The notes beneath the pieces are model-generated. The model did not search any database, was not told where the DNA came from, and worked only from the letters and a program-made list of their open reading frames with translations. The translations under genes and the position numbers were made by a program. Below, piece after piece: positions 51,147 to 59,545 of a stretch of DNA of 64,000 bases. The DNA is from Phycisphaerae bacterium (GTDB lineage: Bacteria; Planctomycetota; Phycisphaerae; Phycisphaerales; SM1A02). The stretch is from positions 62,001 through 126,000 of the forward strand of contig JAEUIT010000097.1 of NCBI GenBank assembly GCA_016795035.1, read 5' to 3'. How positions within the stretch are numbered: position 1 is the stretch's first letter; each line of letters begins with the position of its first letter.

Positions 51147-51250
51147 GATTCAGGAGACAGGAGACAGGAGTCAGGAGTCAGTGACAGAGGCGCTCGTGGA
51201 CGAAGCGCTTGTATTCCACCCTGACTCCTGACTCCTGAATCCTGACTCCC
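51147..51250. repeat. 7-bp repeat element with inverted halves, copy 4
   Basis: AGGATTC/AGGAGAC/AGGAGTC heptads (51147-51182) are mirrored by CCTGACTC/CCTGAATC heptads (51220-51250) across a 38-bp spacer. It lies between the divergent Cys-knuckle gene and tmk. Confidence 0.75.
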
Positions 51251-51329
51251 CGAGTCCGAACTCGACCTACGCCGCGCACCCCAGGTTCACCTTGCTCCTT
51301 CGCCGCTGCGCGACGACACTCCCCCACGC

Positions 51330-52013
51330 ATGCTTCCGGCGAGCGCGGCCACGACCGTCACGACCTCCTTTCCCGACTCGCTGCGCGGGCGCTTTCTGGT
51401 CTTCGACGGACCCGACGGCAGCGGCAAGAGCACGCAACTGCGGCGCTTCGTCGCGTGGTGCCATGAACGCGGCGTGCCGGTGACGGAAGTGCGCGAACCC
51501 GGCGGTACCTCGATCGGCGAGCACATCCGCAACGTCCTCCTCGATCCCGCCAACGACTCGATGGCGATGCGCTGCGAGATGCTCCTCTACATGGCGAGCC
51601 GCGCGCAGCTCTTCGAGGAGCGCATCGTGCCGGCGCTCGCGAAGGGCGAACTCGTCTTGGCCGACCGCTTCACCAGCTCGACGCTCGCGTACCAGGGCAC
51701 CGCGGGCGGCCTCGCCTTCGAGGACATCCTCGCGGTCGGCAAGGTCGCGACCGGCAACCGCTGGCCCGATCTCACGGTCGTCTTCGACGTCGACGAGAAG
51801 GTCGCCGCGTCGCGGCTGTCGCCGCTCCTCGATCGCATCGAGCAACGTGGAGCGGAGTTCCATCGCCGCGTGCGCGAAGGCTACCTGCGGCAGTGCCGCG
51901 ACTACGCCGACCGCTATCGGACGGTCGACGCGTCGAAGGACCCCGACACCGTGTTCGACGAACTCCTCGGCGTCGTCGGCGCGTTCTTCTCGGTCACGCC
52001 TCGCCGCGCCTGA
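51330..52013 (+). CDS. tmk: Thymidylate kinase
   Basis: The 227-residue P-loop kinase phosphorylates dTMP to dTDP. The Walker A is 'FDGPDGSGKST' (residues 25-35), with 'VREPGGTSIGEHIR' (dTMP-binding), 'LLYMASRAQLFEE' and 'VLADRFTSSTLAYQG'. Length matches the family plus a 15-residue N-terminal extension. The last 20 bp overlap the 3' end of the convergent ABC permease gene. Confidence 0.94.
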   Translation: MLPASAATTVTTSFPDSLRGRFLVFDGPDGSGKSTQLRRFVAWCHERGVPVTEVREPGGTSIGEHIRNVLLDPANDSMAMRCEMLLYMASRAQLFEERIVPALAKGELVLADRFTSSTLAYQGTAGGLAFEDILAVGKVATGNRWPDLTVVFDVDEKVAASRLSPLLDRIEQRGAEFHRRVREGYLRQCRDYADRYRTVDASKDPDTVFDELLGVVGAFFSVTPRRA

Positions 52014-53310
52014 TAGACAGGAATCCCGCCACCGCGCCGACCGCGGTGATCGCCGCGAGTACCCCGAGCGGCTGGGCCATCTCCGTCGGCGAGAAGCCGC
52101 GCCACACCGCGCCTTCGACCGCCGCGATCGCCCATTTGAACGGCGAGAAGGAACTCACGATCTGCATGAAGGGCGGCATGAACGCGAGCGGAATCGTGCC
52201 ACCGCCGATCATCGCCAGGATGAGGACGATCGCCCGCCCCGCGCCTTCGGCCGAGGCCTGCGTGCGGAAGACGCCGCTGATCACCATCATCACGCCGGCG
52301 CCCGCGGCCGACGCCATTGCGATGGCGACGACGAGCATCGGAAAGCTGTCGATCGTCACGCCGAACCCGACGCGTGCAACGACGAGAAGGATCGTGATGC
52401 CGATCGCGCAGGTGAGGAAGCAGCCGAGCGCCTTGCCGAAGAGGACGGTCGCGCGCGAGATCGGTGCAACGCTGAGACGGAGCATCGTCCCGCGGTCGCG
52501 CTCGCGGGCGATGCTCGCCGCGAACGCCGCGATCGACGACATCAGCACCCACGCGATGCCTTGCGGAAAGGTGACGGCGTAGGAGCTCGGCGGGCCGTTG
52601 CCGCTCGACGCGAGCTTCGTCACGGTCACCGTTGCAGGCGACCAACCCGCGCCGCCGAACGGACCGTTCTTGAGCGGGTCGCCGGCGCCGGTGCTGCGGT
52701 CGGTCGTCAGTCGCTTCAGACTCTCGAAGACGCCGTTCAGGAGCGTCTTGTCGACGATGCCGAGCGTCTCCGACGACGACACCGCCGTGCGGGCGTTGTC
52801 AAGCATCGGCGTCATGCGCTTCGGATCGCCGAACGCCTGGCCGAGCTGGCGGAAGGCGATCTCGTTGAGCTTGCCGACCAGGAGCGACGACTCGGCCTCG
52901 CGCGAGGGATCGACGACCGCCTCGATCGCGATGCCGCCGCCAGCGAACATGCGGTCGGCCCCCTCGGCGAAGTCCTTGGGAAGGACGATCGACGCGAGCG
53001 CGTCGCCGCGGCGGACGAGCGCCTCGGCCTCCTCGCGGGTCGGCTTCGGCGTCACGTGGATGAGCGTGTCGGCGTCAAGCGCGGCGACGAACGACGTCGA
53101 CGCCTCGCAGGCGCATTCGTCGACGATCGCGAGCTCGATCGAGTCGCGCCGTTCGCTCGCGGGCCGGAAAAGCACGCCGAAGAAGATCGCGAGCAGCACC
53201 GGAAAGACGAACGTGAAGAAGGCGTCGGCCTTGTCGCGGACGAGAAGGCGCAAGTCCTTGAGCGCGATGGCCCACGCGACGACCCAGGCCATGAATGGTG
53301 CGGCACGCAT
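51994..53310 (-). CDS. ABC-2 type transporter permease
   Basis: The 438-residue membrane protein has an N-terminal TM ('AFFTFVFPVLLAIFFGVLF'), a large extracytoplasmic domain (about 50-240) and five C-terminal TMs with the ABC-2 signature 'ARERDRGTMLRLSVAPISRATVLFGK' (key E-R-x-x-G-T). The TM block 'IGGGTIPLAFMPPFMQIVSSFSPFKWAI' is typical of YhhJ/DrrB-like exporters. Its start overlaps the ATPase stop by one base (TGATG). The exported substrate is unknown. Confidence 0.88.
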   Translation of the reverse strand: MRAAPFMAWVVAWAIALKDLRLLVRDKADAFFTFVFPVLLAIFFGVLFRPASERRDSIELAIVDECACEASTSFVAALDADTLIHVTPKPTREEAEALVRRGDALASIVLPKDFAEGADRMFAGGGIAIEAVVDPSREAESSLLVGKLNEIAFRQLGQAFGDPKRMTPMLDNARTAVSSSETLGIVDKTLLNGVFESLKRLTTDRSTGAGDPLKNGPFGGAGWSPATVTVTKLASSGNGPPSSYAVTFPQGIAWVLMSSIAAFAASIARERDRGTMLRLSVAPISRATVLFGKALGCFLTCAIGITILLVVARVGFGVTIDSFPMLVVAIAMASAAGAGVMMVISGVFRTQASAEGAGRAIVLILAMIGGGTIPLAFMPPFMQIVSSFSPFKWAIAAVEGAVWRGFSPTEMAQPLGVLAAITAVGAVAGFLSIRRGEA

Positions 53311-54164
53311 CAGTCGCGCAAGCTCCGTCCGGTGAGATGCAGGAAGACCGACTCGAGCGTCGGCCGCTCGACGCGCACGCTGGTGACGTCGCCCTTCGCG
53401 AGCGCCGCCGAGATCTCCGCGAGCGGCTCCTTCGTCACGAGCCGCTCTTCGGCGTGTCCGTTCTCCGCGTTGCCGCGCTCGACGATCACTTCGCTGTCGC
53501 CGCCGTGCCGGCGAATCAGCTCATCGACGGTGCCAACATCGAGCAGCTTGCCGTGGTCGATCACGCCCACGCGGTCGCAGATGCGCTGCGCCTCTTCCAT
53601 GTAGTGCGTCGTGTAGATCACGGTGCGCCCTTCCTTCGCGAGCGTGCGCACGGTGTCGAGGATGCTGTTGCGCGACTGCGGGTCGACGCCCGCGGTCGGC
53701 TCGTCGAGCAGGAGAAGCGGCGGATCGTGCAGAAGCGCGGCCGCGAGGTTCAGTCGTCGTTGCATACCGCCCGAGAAGCCTGCAACGAGGTCATTGCCGC
53801 GCGGGCCGAGGCCGACGAGCTCGAGCATCGCGGCCACGCGGCGCTTGGCGTCGCGCAGGCCGTAGAGGCTCGCGAAAAAGTGCAGATTCTCCGAGGCGGT
53901 GAGGCCTTCGTAGAGCGCGATCGCCTGCGGCGCCAAGCCGAGATGGCGGCGCACGCTCGGGTCGCGCGGCGAGCCGAGGCCTTCGAGCTCGATCGCGCCG
54001 GAATCGGGCGCGAGCAGGCCCATCGCCATGTTGATGGTGGTGCTCTTGCCCGCGCCGTTCGGGCCGAGCAGGCCGAACACCTCGCCCTTCCGCACCTCGA
54101 GCGACACGCCGTCGACCGCGCGGATCGCGCCGAAGGACTTGTGAAGGTCGGTGATCTTCAGCAT
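53310..54164 (-). CDS. ABC transporter ATP-binding protein
   Basis: The 284-residue ATPase has Walker A 'GPNGAGKST', Q-loop 'LGLAPQAIALYEGLTASENL' (key P-Q), signature 'FSGGMQRRLNLAAALLHDPP' and Walker B 'LLLLDEPTAG', with the switch His in 'VIYTTHYMEEA'. It belongs to the DrrA/CcmA-like ABC-2 group and pairs with the following permease gene. ATG 54164 overlaps the gmk stop by one base, so gmk, ATPase and permease form a coupled operon. Confidence 0.92.
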   Translation of the reverse strand: MLKITDLHKSFGAIRAVDGVSLEVRKGEVFGLLGPNGAGKSTTINMAMGLLAPDSGAIELEGLGSPRDPSVRRHLGLAPQAIALYEGLTASENLHFFASLYGLRDAKRRVAAMLELVGLGPRGNDLVAGFSGGMQRRLNLAAALLHDPPLLLLDEPTAGVDPQSRNSILDTVRTLAKEGRTVIYTTHYMEEAQRICDRVGVIDHGKLLDVGTVDELIRRHGGDSEVIVERGNAENGHAEERLVTKEPLAEISAALAKGDVTSVRVERPTLESVFLHLTGRSLRD

Positions 54165-54775
54165 CAGCGTCGGCGCGAGGCGATGGAGGCGGGACCGGAG
54201 GCGATGCGGGCGCGGACGAGCGACTCGACCTCGTTCGTCGCGCGGGCGAGGTCGTCGTTCACGACGAACGCGTCGTACACGCCGCTCTCGTGCGCGAACC
54301 CGATCTCCTTGCGCGCCTCGGCATGACGGCGCTCGATGGAGTCGGCGTCGTCGCGGCCGCGGTCGCGCAGTCGGCGCAGGAGCTCGGCGTCGGACGGCGG
54401 CAGGATGAAGATGAAGAAGGCGTCGGGCATGCTGCGCTTCACCTGCGCGGCGCCTTGCACGTCGATGTCGAGAACGACGACCTTCCCCTGGCCGAGCTGC
54501 TCCTCGACCGCGTCGCGGGGCGTGCCGTACCAATTGCGGCCGAAGACCTGCGCGTATTCGAGGAAGCGCCCCGCATCGACCCAGCGCTGGAACTCGTCCT
54601 TCGAGATGAAGAAGTAGTCGACGCCGTGGCGTTCCTTGTCGCTTTGCGGCCGCGTGGTCGCGGAAACGCTGAAGGCGGCGCCGAGGCGATCGAGCATCGA
54701 ATGGATGATTGACGTCTTTCCGACCCCCGACGGGCCGCTCATGACGAGCAGAAGTCCTCGCGACGCCGATTCCAT
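54164..54775 (-). CDS. gmk: Guanylate kinase
   Basis: The 203-residue enzyme phosphorylates GMP. Its P-loop is 'GPSGVGKTS' (about 14-22), with 'VSATTRPQSDKERHGVDYFF' (GMP binding), 'EYAQVFGRNWYGTP' and 'VVLDIDVQGAAQVK'. The ATG at 54775 matches the family N-terminus; the open frame reaches much further upstream but only antisense to metG. It is divergent from metG, with 75 bp between them. Confidence 0.94.
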   Translation of the reverse strand: MESASRGLLLVMSGPSGVGKTSIIHSMLDRLGAAFSVSATTRPQSDKERHGVDYFFISKDEFQRWVDAGRFLEYAQVFGRNWYGTPRDAVEEQLGQGKVVVLDIDVQGAAQVKRSMPDAFFIFILPPSDAELLRRLRDRGRDDADSIERRHAEARKEIGFAHESGVYDAFVVNDDLARATNEVESLVRARIASGPASIASRRR

Positions 54776-54785
54776 GAAGGGCGGG

Positions 54786-54791
54786 AGTGTA
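54786..54791 (-). promoter_or_regulatory. TACACT box 10 nt before gmk
   Basis: On the minus strand TACACT lies ten bases before the ATG at 54775, in the short divergent gap with metG. Confidence 0.4.
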
Positions 54792-54850
54792 ACGAAACAC
54801 CGGTAGACTTCGCAGTTTCGAACGCCCTGAACCCGCAGCACGAACGACGC

Positions 54851-56422
54851 ATGACGAACTCCGCCTACATCACGACGCCGATCTACTACGTGAACGACAA
54901 GCCGCACATCGGCCACGCGTACACGACGACCCTCTGCGACGTCTGGGCGCGGGCGATGCGATTCGCGGGGCGCGACGTCTTCTTCCTGACCGGCACCGAC
55001 GAGCACGGCGTCAAGGTCGAGAAGTCGGCGATGGCGCGCGGCATCTCGCCGCAGCAGCTCGCCGACGAGAACTCCGCGGAGTTTCGCCGCGTGCTCGCGC
55101 TCTTCGGCCTCTCGAACGACCACTTCATCCGCACGACCGATCCCGACCACAAGCGGCAGGTGCAGGCGTTCATCAAGCGCCTGCTTGAAAAGGGACACAT
55201 CTATCTCGGCACGTTCGAAGGGTGGTACGACGAAGGCCAGGAGGAGTACCACACCGAGACGCGCGCGAAGGAGCTCGACTACAAGAGCCCGATCTCGGGC
55301 CGCCCGCTGACCCGCGCGAAGGAAGACAACTACTACTTCCGGCTCTCCGCGTTTCAGGCGCAGCTCGAGAAGCTCTTCGCCGAGCGCCCCGACTTCGTGC
55401 GCCCGGAAGGACGCCGCAACGAGGTGCTCGGGCGCCTGCGCGACGGCCTGCAGGATGTGCCCGTCACGCGCACGAACTTCACGTGGGGCATTCCGATGCC
55501 CGACGCGCCGGGCCACGTGATCTACGTGTGGATCGACGCGCTCCTCAATTACATCACTGCGCTTGGCCTCGCCGACGAGAAGAGCCCGCGCGCGAAGTAT
55601 TGGCCGGCGACGTATCACGTCGTCGGCAAGGAGATCCTCTGGTTCCACGCGGTGATCTGGCCCGCGATGCTGATGGCGCTCGACTTGAAGCTGCCCGAGT
55701 GCGTGTACGCGCACAGCTTCTGGATCTCCGAGGGGCAGAAGATGTCGAAGACGCTCGGCAACTTCATCGACCTGCCCACGATCGAGCGCTACCACGCGAC
55801 GTATTCGCTCGACGCGTGGCGCTGGTACATGATCACGCAGGGTCCGCTCGAGGCGACCGACGCCGACTTCAGCGCGAAGCACTTCCATGAGATGTACACC
55901 GCGGAGCTCGTGAACACGTTCGCGAACTGCGCGAGCCGCACGAGCGCGATGATCGGCAAGTACTTCGAAGGCGCGCTTCCCGCCGACGGCGGCGGCGAGG
56001 TGACGAACCGCAACTGGTCGGCGATCTGCCACGAGCACGTGCGCCAGACGATTCTCCACTATGAGCGCTTCGAGCTGCGCCAGGCGGCTATGACGGCGCT
56101 CGCGCTCGTGCGCGAGGTCGACGCCTTCATCAACGAGACGCAGCCCTTCAAGCTCGCGAAGGACCCGGCGAACGTGCAGACGCTCGGCACGATTCTCTAT
56201 CGGTGCTCGGAGGCGCTGCGAATCGCGTCGTGCCTCCTGTGGCCGATCATGCCGTCGAAGGTCGAGGAGTTCTGGCGCTGTTACGGCGTGACCTGTAACC
56301 CGACGAAGGATCGCCTCGCCGACTTGGCGACGTGGGGCCACCTGAAGCCCGGCACGCGCATCGAGAAGTGCGCGCTCTTCATGCGAGTCGAAGCGCCGGC
56401 TGCAACGCCGACGAAGGGGTGA
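54851..56422 (+). CDS. metG: Methionine-tRNA ligase
   Basis: The 523-residue class I synthetase has 'PIYYVNDKPHIGHAYTTT' with the HIGH motif at about 19-22, 'FFLTGTDEHGVKVEKSA' and the KMSKS loop as 'EGQKMSKTLGNFID'. The catalytic domain lacks the four-Cys knuckle of E. coli MetG, placing it with short bacterial types. The C-terminal anticodon-binding helices follow from about 370. No tRNA-binding EMAP domain is present. One TGCAACG motif copy sits in its last codons. Confidence 0.95.
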   Translation: MTNSAYITTPIYYVNDKPHIGHAYTTTLCDVWARAMRFAGRDVFFLTGTDEHGVKVEKSAMARGISPQQLADENSAEFRRVLALFGLSNDHFIRTTDPDHKRQVQAFIKRLLEKGHIYLGTFEGWYDEGQEEYHTETRAKELDYKSPISGRPLTRAKEDNYYFRLSAFQAQLEKLFAERPDFVRPEGRRNEVLGRLRDGLQDVPVTRTNFTWGIPMPDAPGHVIYVWIDALLNYITALGLADEKSPRAKYWPATYHVVGKEILWFHAVIWPAMLMALDLKLPECVYAHSFWISEGQKMSKTLGNFIDLPTIERYHATYSLDAWRWYMITQGPLEATDADFSAKHFHEMYTAELVNTFANCASRTSAMIGKYFEGALPADGGGEVTNRNWSAICHEHVRQTILHYERFELRQAAMTALALVREVDAFINETQPFKLAKDPANVQTLGTILYRCSEALRIASCLLWPIMPSKVEEFWRCYGVTCNPTKDRLADLATWGHLKPGTRIEKCALFMRVEAPAATPTKG

Positions 56423-56457
56423 GCGGCGGACGAAGCTCAACGCGACGGTGACGTTCA

Positions 56458-56800
56458 TGACGGAACCCCGAGCGCTCGGACCTTTCTCGTTGGAGCGACT
56501 TGTCGAGTCGGTCGACAGCGTGCGACGTCGATTGCTTCGAACGGCCGCGACGCTCCAGCGACCACGAGATGCACTCGGCGCCCGGCGTGCACGAGTCCGA
56601 GGAGACAGAGTTCTTCCGCGTCGTCACGCTGGATGCGCTTGTCCGAATCAAGCTCACGGCCCACCGCGATCACTATCGAACCCACCTTCGCGATCTCGCG
56701 GTCGTCGGCCTCATTGATGCAACGTGGAGCGATCGACTTCCGCAGCCGCTCGGCGAACGCCTAAAGGCGACTCTGGCGACACCGGACGGGAGAGACGGGG
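56458..56800 (+). pseudogene. Remnant of a nucleotidyltransferase-family gene (core deleted)
   Basis: Two fragments in different frames look like the two ends of a nucleotidyltransferase-like family common in planctomycetes. The N-terminal part 'FSLERLVESVDSVRRRLLR' runs in frame with 56448 up to about 56556. The C-terminal part 'ETEFFRVVTLDALVRIKLT', 'HLRDLAVVGLIDATW' and 'RLPQPLGERLKATLATPDG' runs in frame with 56500 from about 56566 on. The middle, which would hold the catalytic GS...DxD region, is gone. The assignment is from memory of the family; an internal deletion with frameshift is inferred. Confidence 0.5.
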
Positions 56801-56827
56801 ATCGCAAGGCTGCCGTACATTGTTGGC

Positions 56828-57133
56828 GTGGCGATTCCGACACCAACCTTCGACACCGAAGCGATCGCGCGCTTTTGTGAGCGTTGGGCGGTTCAGCGGC
56901 TTTGGCTCTTCGGCTCGCAGGCAACCGGCACTGCCGATGGAACCAGCGACGTCGACTTGCTGGTCGAGTTTCGGACGAACGCGCGGACATCGACGTGGGA
57001 TTGGCCGGCGATGCAGGACGAGTTGCGACAGGTCTTTGGTCGCGACGTCGACCTTCTTTCCACAGGGGTCCTGCGAAATGCAGCGCGACGCCGAGCCATC
57101 GAGGCATCTCGGAAGCTTCTCTATGCCGCCTGA
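56828..57133 (+). CDS. MNT-type nucleotidyltransferase antitoxin
   Basis: The 101-residue protein is a minimal nucleotidyltransferase with 'LWLFGSQATGTADGTSDVDL': Gly29-Ser30 and the metal-binding Asp41 and Asp43 are present, and a third acidic residue could be in 'RDVDLL' near the end. In HEPN/MNT modules it neutralises the partner by binding or by AMPylating the toxin's Tyr. It starts at GTG 56828, and its last 11 bp overlap the HEPN gene. Confidence 0.88.
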   Translation: MAIPTPTFDTEAIARFCERWAVQRLWLFGSQATGTADGTSDVDLLVEFRTNARTSTWDWPAMQDELRQVFGRDVDLLSTGVLRNAARRRAIEASRKLLYAA

Positions 57134-57467
57134 AGAACGCGACGAGGCGCACGTACTCGACATGATCCGCGCGAGCGAACTCATCGCGGAGTTTCTGCAC
57201 GGCCACTCGCTCGAGAGCTATGCAACCAATGCGCTCGTTCGATCGGCGGTCGAGCGTCAGATCGAGATCATCGGAGAGGCCGCGCGACGGATCTCATCCA
57301 GCCTGCGCGAGGCGCATCCCGAGATTCCCTGGCGCCCGATCATCGCGCAACGGCACATCCTCGCGCACGAGTACGGAGAGATTGAGGACGCACTGATTTG
57401 GAGAGTGGCGACTACGCACGTGCCGGCGCTCCTTGCGCAGTTGCGTTCCTTGGTGGATGAAACCTAA
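57123..57467 (+). CDS. HepT-like HEPN toxin (DUF86)
   Basis: The 114-residue helical protein has the HEPN RNase motif RxxxxHxY as Arg77, His82 and Tyr84 in 'IAQRHILAHEYGEI'. Preceding helices 'LVRSAVERQIEIIGEAARRI' match HepT. The toxin cleaves RNA; Tyr84 is the residue AMPylated by MNT partners in characterised systems. The gene begins inside the antitoxin gene in another frame. The longer open frame upstream is a shadow of the antitoxin. Confidence 0.88.
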   Translation: MPPEERDEAHVLDMIRASELIAEFLHGHSLESYATNALVRSAVERQIEIIGEAARRISSSLREAHPEIPWRPIIAQRHILAHEYGEIEDALIWRVATTHVPALLAQLRSLVDET

Positions 57468-57569
57468 TCGCCACCCGAGCTGGCGCACTTCTGCGCGGAA
57501 ACAAGAAGATCCTGTCGCACACGCCCCTACTGCGGCGTTTCTGTACACACGCCCCTTCAAGGAGGACTC

Positions 57570-58595
57570 ATGCTTCACGTACTTGCCCTCACGGCCGCGC
57601 TTGCGTTTGGTGTTCCGCAGAATGCCCAGGATGGGACGTCCTCGGTAGCTGTACGGGCGGAGCCGCAAGACTACGGCTATCGGTTCGAGTCCGAACTCGT
57701 ACTGCGTCCCGACCAGCTCAGGGAGTTTCATGCTCGCGCCGCAGCGCTTGCAGAGTCCGTCGGCGTGCGCTACCAAGGCACGGCACCTTCGGAGGGTCCG
57801 GCCGAGAACGAGTTCGTCGGCTTCTTGCTTTCTGGAACGCGAGAGAACATCCACCCAGCGATCATGAAGATCGAGCCCCTCATTGCCGAGGTGCGCGGAA
57901 AGCTGAACGACCTCTCCGTCAAGGTCGACTTTCCCGGCGGTGTGCTCGAGGACTATGTGCGAGCGATCACCGAGCCGCTCGGATTCGACGGTATCCAGTT
58001 CGAATCGGAGGCCGTGCGGAAGCTGTGGGTGCAGCCGATCAAGCTTGACGGCCTCGATGTCGCGAGCGCGCTGAGCATGCTTGAGAAGCTGCCGCTACGA
58101 ACGTCGCCCACCGGCGGCTCGGCGTCGGTGTCCGTCACCTGGATTCCCGAGTCGCCCACTGACCGCCGCGTGGACATGCGGATCGGGCGTTTGGATGACG
58201 TCGAACGCTTCAGCCGTCGCGATCGGCTCGCGCGCAGCCTCGTGGTCATCAAGTCCGCCGGAGGCGCGGGCGACGCCGCCGAAACGCGCCGCGCCGTCTT
58301 CGGGCTCGGCGGTCTCAAGGGCTTCTCGACCGAGTCGCTGCCGAATCTGCTCGACGCCGTGCACGTCGCCCTCGAACTCGACGGCGGCTCGACCACCTTC
58401 AAGGCCAAGTACCACGAGCCGAGCGGCCTCCTGATCGTGCGCGGCACGCGCGACGAACTTGGCGTGGTGCAGCAAGTGTTGAAGGCACGCTTCCCCGGTG
58501 CGACCTTCGATCTGCCCGGCTTCGACGATCCTGTTTCCACGCCAACGCCTGCAACGGGGAGCCCGTCGCCGTCCGATGCCACGCCGAGGAAGTGA
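57570..58595 (+). CDS. Secreted secretin-N-like protein, module A
   Basis: The 341-residue protein has a signal peptide (about 1-20) and AAGGAGG before the ATG. The middle contains 'LSVKVDFPGGVLEDYVRAI' and 'LGFDGIQFE', and the C-terminal region 'HEPSGLLIVRGTRDELGVVQ'. These match the module B protein ('LSLTIDFPGGSVSEYLDFV', 'HEGTGLLFVKGNERDVNLIN'), showing paralogy. The 'GLLIVRG...L..V..VL' pattern resembles secretin N/STN ring domains, but no secretin barrel follows. It lies 18 bp before an ECF sigma gene, so it may be a periplasmic sensor or output of that sigma factor. Confidence 0.7.
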   Translation: MLHVLALTAALAFGVPQNAQDGTSSVAVRAEPQDYGYRFESELVLRPDQLREFHARAAALAESVGVRYQGTAPSEGPAENEFVGFLLSGTRENIHPAIMKIEPLIAEVRGKLNDLSVKVDFPGGVLEDYVRAITEPLGFDGIQFESEAVRKLWVQPIKLDGLDVASALSMLEKLPLRTSPTGGSASVSVTWIPESPTDRRVDMRIGRLDDVERFSRRDRLARSLVVIKSAGGAGDAAETRRAVFGLGGLKGFSTESLPNLLDAVHVALELDGGSTTFKAKYHEPSGLLIVRGTRDELGVVQQVLKARFPGATFDLPGFDDPVSTPTPATGSPSPSDATPRK

Positions 58596-58613
58596 TCGCA
58601 CGAACGGCACGCA

Positions 58614-59183
58614 ATGCCACCCGCCCCTGAGCCGACGAGCGACGAGTGGGCTCGCGACGTCTCCACTGGAGTCGCCGCGGGCTCGCGTCGCGCGCTCGAA
58701 GCGCTCTACGAGGCGACATTCGACGACCTCCTGCGCTACGTCCGCGAGCGCACGCGCCGCGACGACGCGTTCGCGCTCGACTGCGTGCACGACGCGTGGC
58801 TCCGGGTCGTCGACGGCTTGCCGCCGTTGTCGACGCGTGCGGCGCTCGACGGCTGGCTTCGCCGCGCCGCACTCTCCGCGGCGCTCGATCGGCTCCGGCG
58901 CGATCACCGCCGCGCGGCCCGTGAGCGCTCCGCGTTGCAGCCGACGACGGCGGACGAACCTGCCGACCTGCGCGAAGCGCTCGCCCGCGATCTCCGGGCA
59001 CTTACGCCCGACGATCGCGATGTCCTCGACCTTCGCTTCCGGCGCGGGCTCTCGCTCGTGGCACTCGCGGAGGCGCTCGGCATCGGGATGAAGGCGGCGG
59101 AGATGCGCCTGCGGCGGGCGCTCGGCAAGCTGCGCGAGCGAGCGACCGGCGGCGACACGACGGAGAAGCGAGTGGACTCATGA
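58614..59183 (+). CDS. ECF-type RNA polymerase sigma factor, module A
   Basis: The 189-residue protein has sigma region 2 ('RALEALYEATFDDLLRYVRE', 'DDAFALDCVHDAWLRVV') and region 4 ('LDLRFRRGLSLVALAEALGI', 'GMKAAEMRLRRALGKLRER'). It directs RNA polymerase to a specific set of promoters. The module B sigma factor has exactly the same length and shares 'FALDCV-DA-LRV' and 'DGWLRRAALSAALDRLR'-type blocks. The stop overlaps the next gene as ATGA. Confidence 0.85.
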   Translation: MPPAPEPTSDEWARDVSTGVAAGSRRALEALYEATFDDLLRYVRERTRRDDAFALDCVHDAWLRVVDGLPPLSTRAALDGWLRRAALSAALDRLRRDHRRAARERSALQPTTADEPADLREALARDLRALTPDDRDVLDLRFRRGLSLVALAEALGIGMKAAEMRLRRALGKLRERATGGDTTEKRVDS

Positions 59184-59545
59184 CGACCCGCGACGACAAT
59201 CTCCGAGCGCCAAACGTCGAGGCGCGCAAGGCCGCGATCCTTGCCGACCTCGTGCGTGCGCAACGCGGCCGCGTGGCGGCACGAGCCGCACGACGGTCGC
59301 GCGCGGCGCTCCTCGTCTTCGCAATGGCGATGGTCCTCGTTCTTGTCATGCGCCCGACCGTTCCGGGCCGTGCGCCGGTGGCTGCAGCGCCTGCAACGCT
59401 GAATTTCGAGATCGTGCGCACGCCCACCCGCGAGGTGCGCATCGAGCGCATCGACGACGACGAGCTCATCACCGAGCTCCGCGCCGCCGGCATCGAGGCC
59501 GGCATGGTCACGACCGACAACCGCGTCTTCTTCGTGGGGCGGTGA
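59180..59545 (+). CDS. Small one-TM protein, putative anti-sigma factor, module A
   Basis: The 121-residue protein has a basic cytosolic N-terminus (about 1-41), one TM helix (about 42-57, 'AALLVFAMAMVLVLVM') and a short periplasmic C-terminus with 'IDDDELITELRAAGIEAGMV' at 91-110. The module B counterpart has 'SDDALLDELAKLGIDAGLI', so the pattern DD-x-L-x3-L-x3-GI-x-AG is conserved. There is no zinc anti-sigma motif (HxxxCxxC). Position after and coupled to an ECF gene suggests an anti-sigma role. Confidence 0.65.
   Translation: MTTRDDNLRAPNVEARKAAILADLVRAQRGRVAARAARRSRAALLVFAMAMVLVLVMRPTVPGRAPVAAAPATLNFEIVRTPTREVRIERIDDDELITELRAAGIEAGMVTTDNRVFFVGR

Noticed and set aside
57480..57569. ECF-type promoter (GGAAAC ... 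GTC) ahead of module A
   Set aside because: A GGAAAC-like string exists, but the spacing to a GTC is about 11 bp, too short, and the same pattern is not found ahead of module B.
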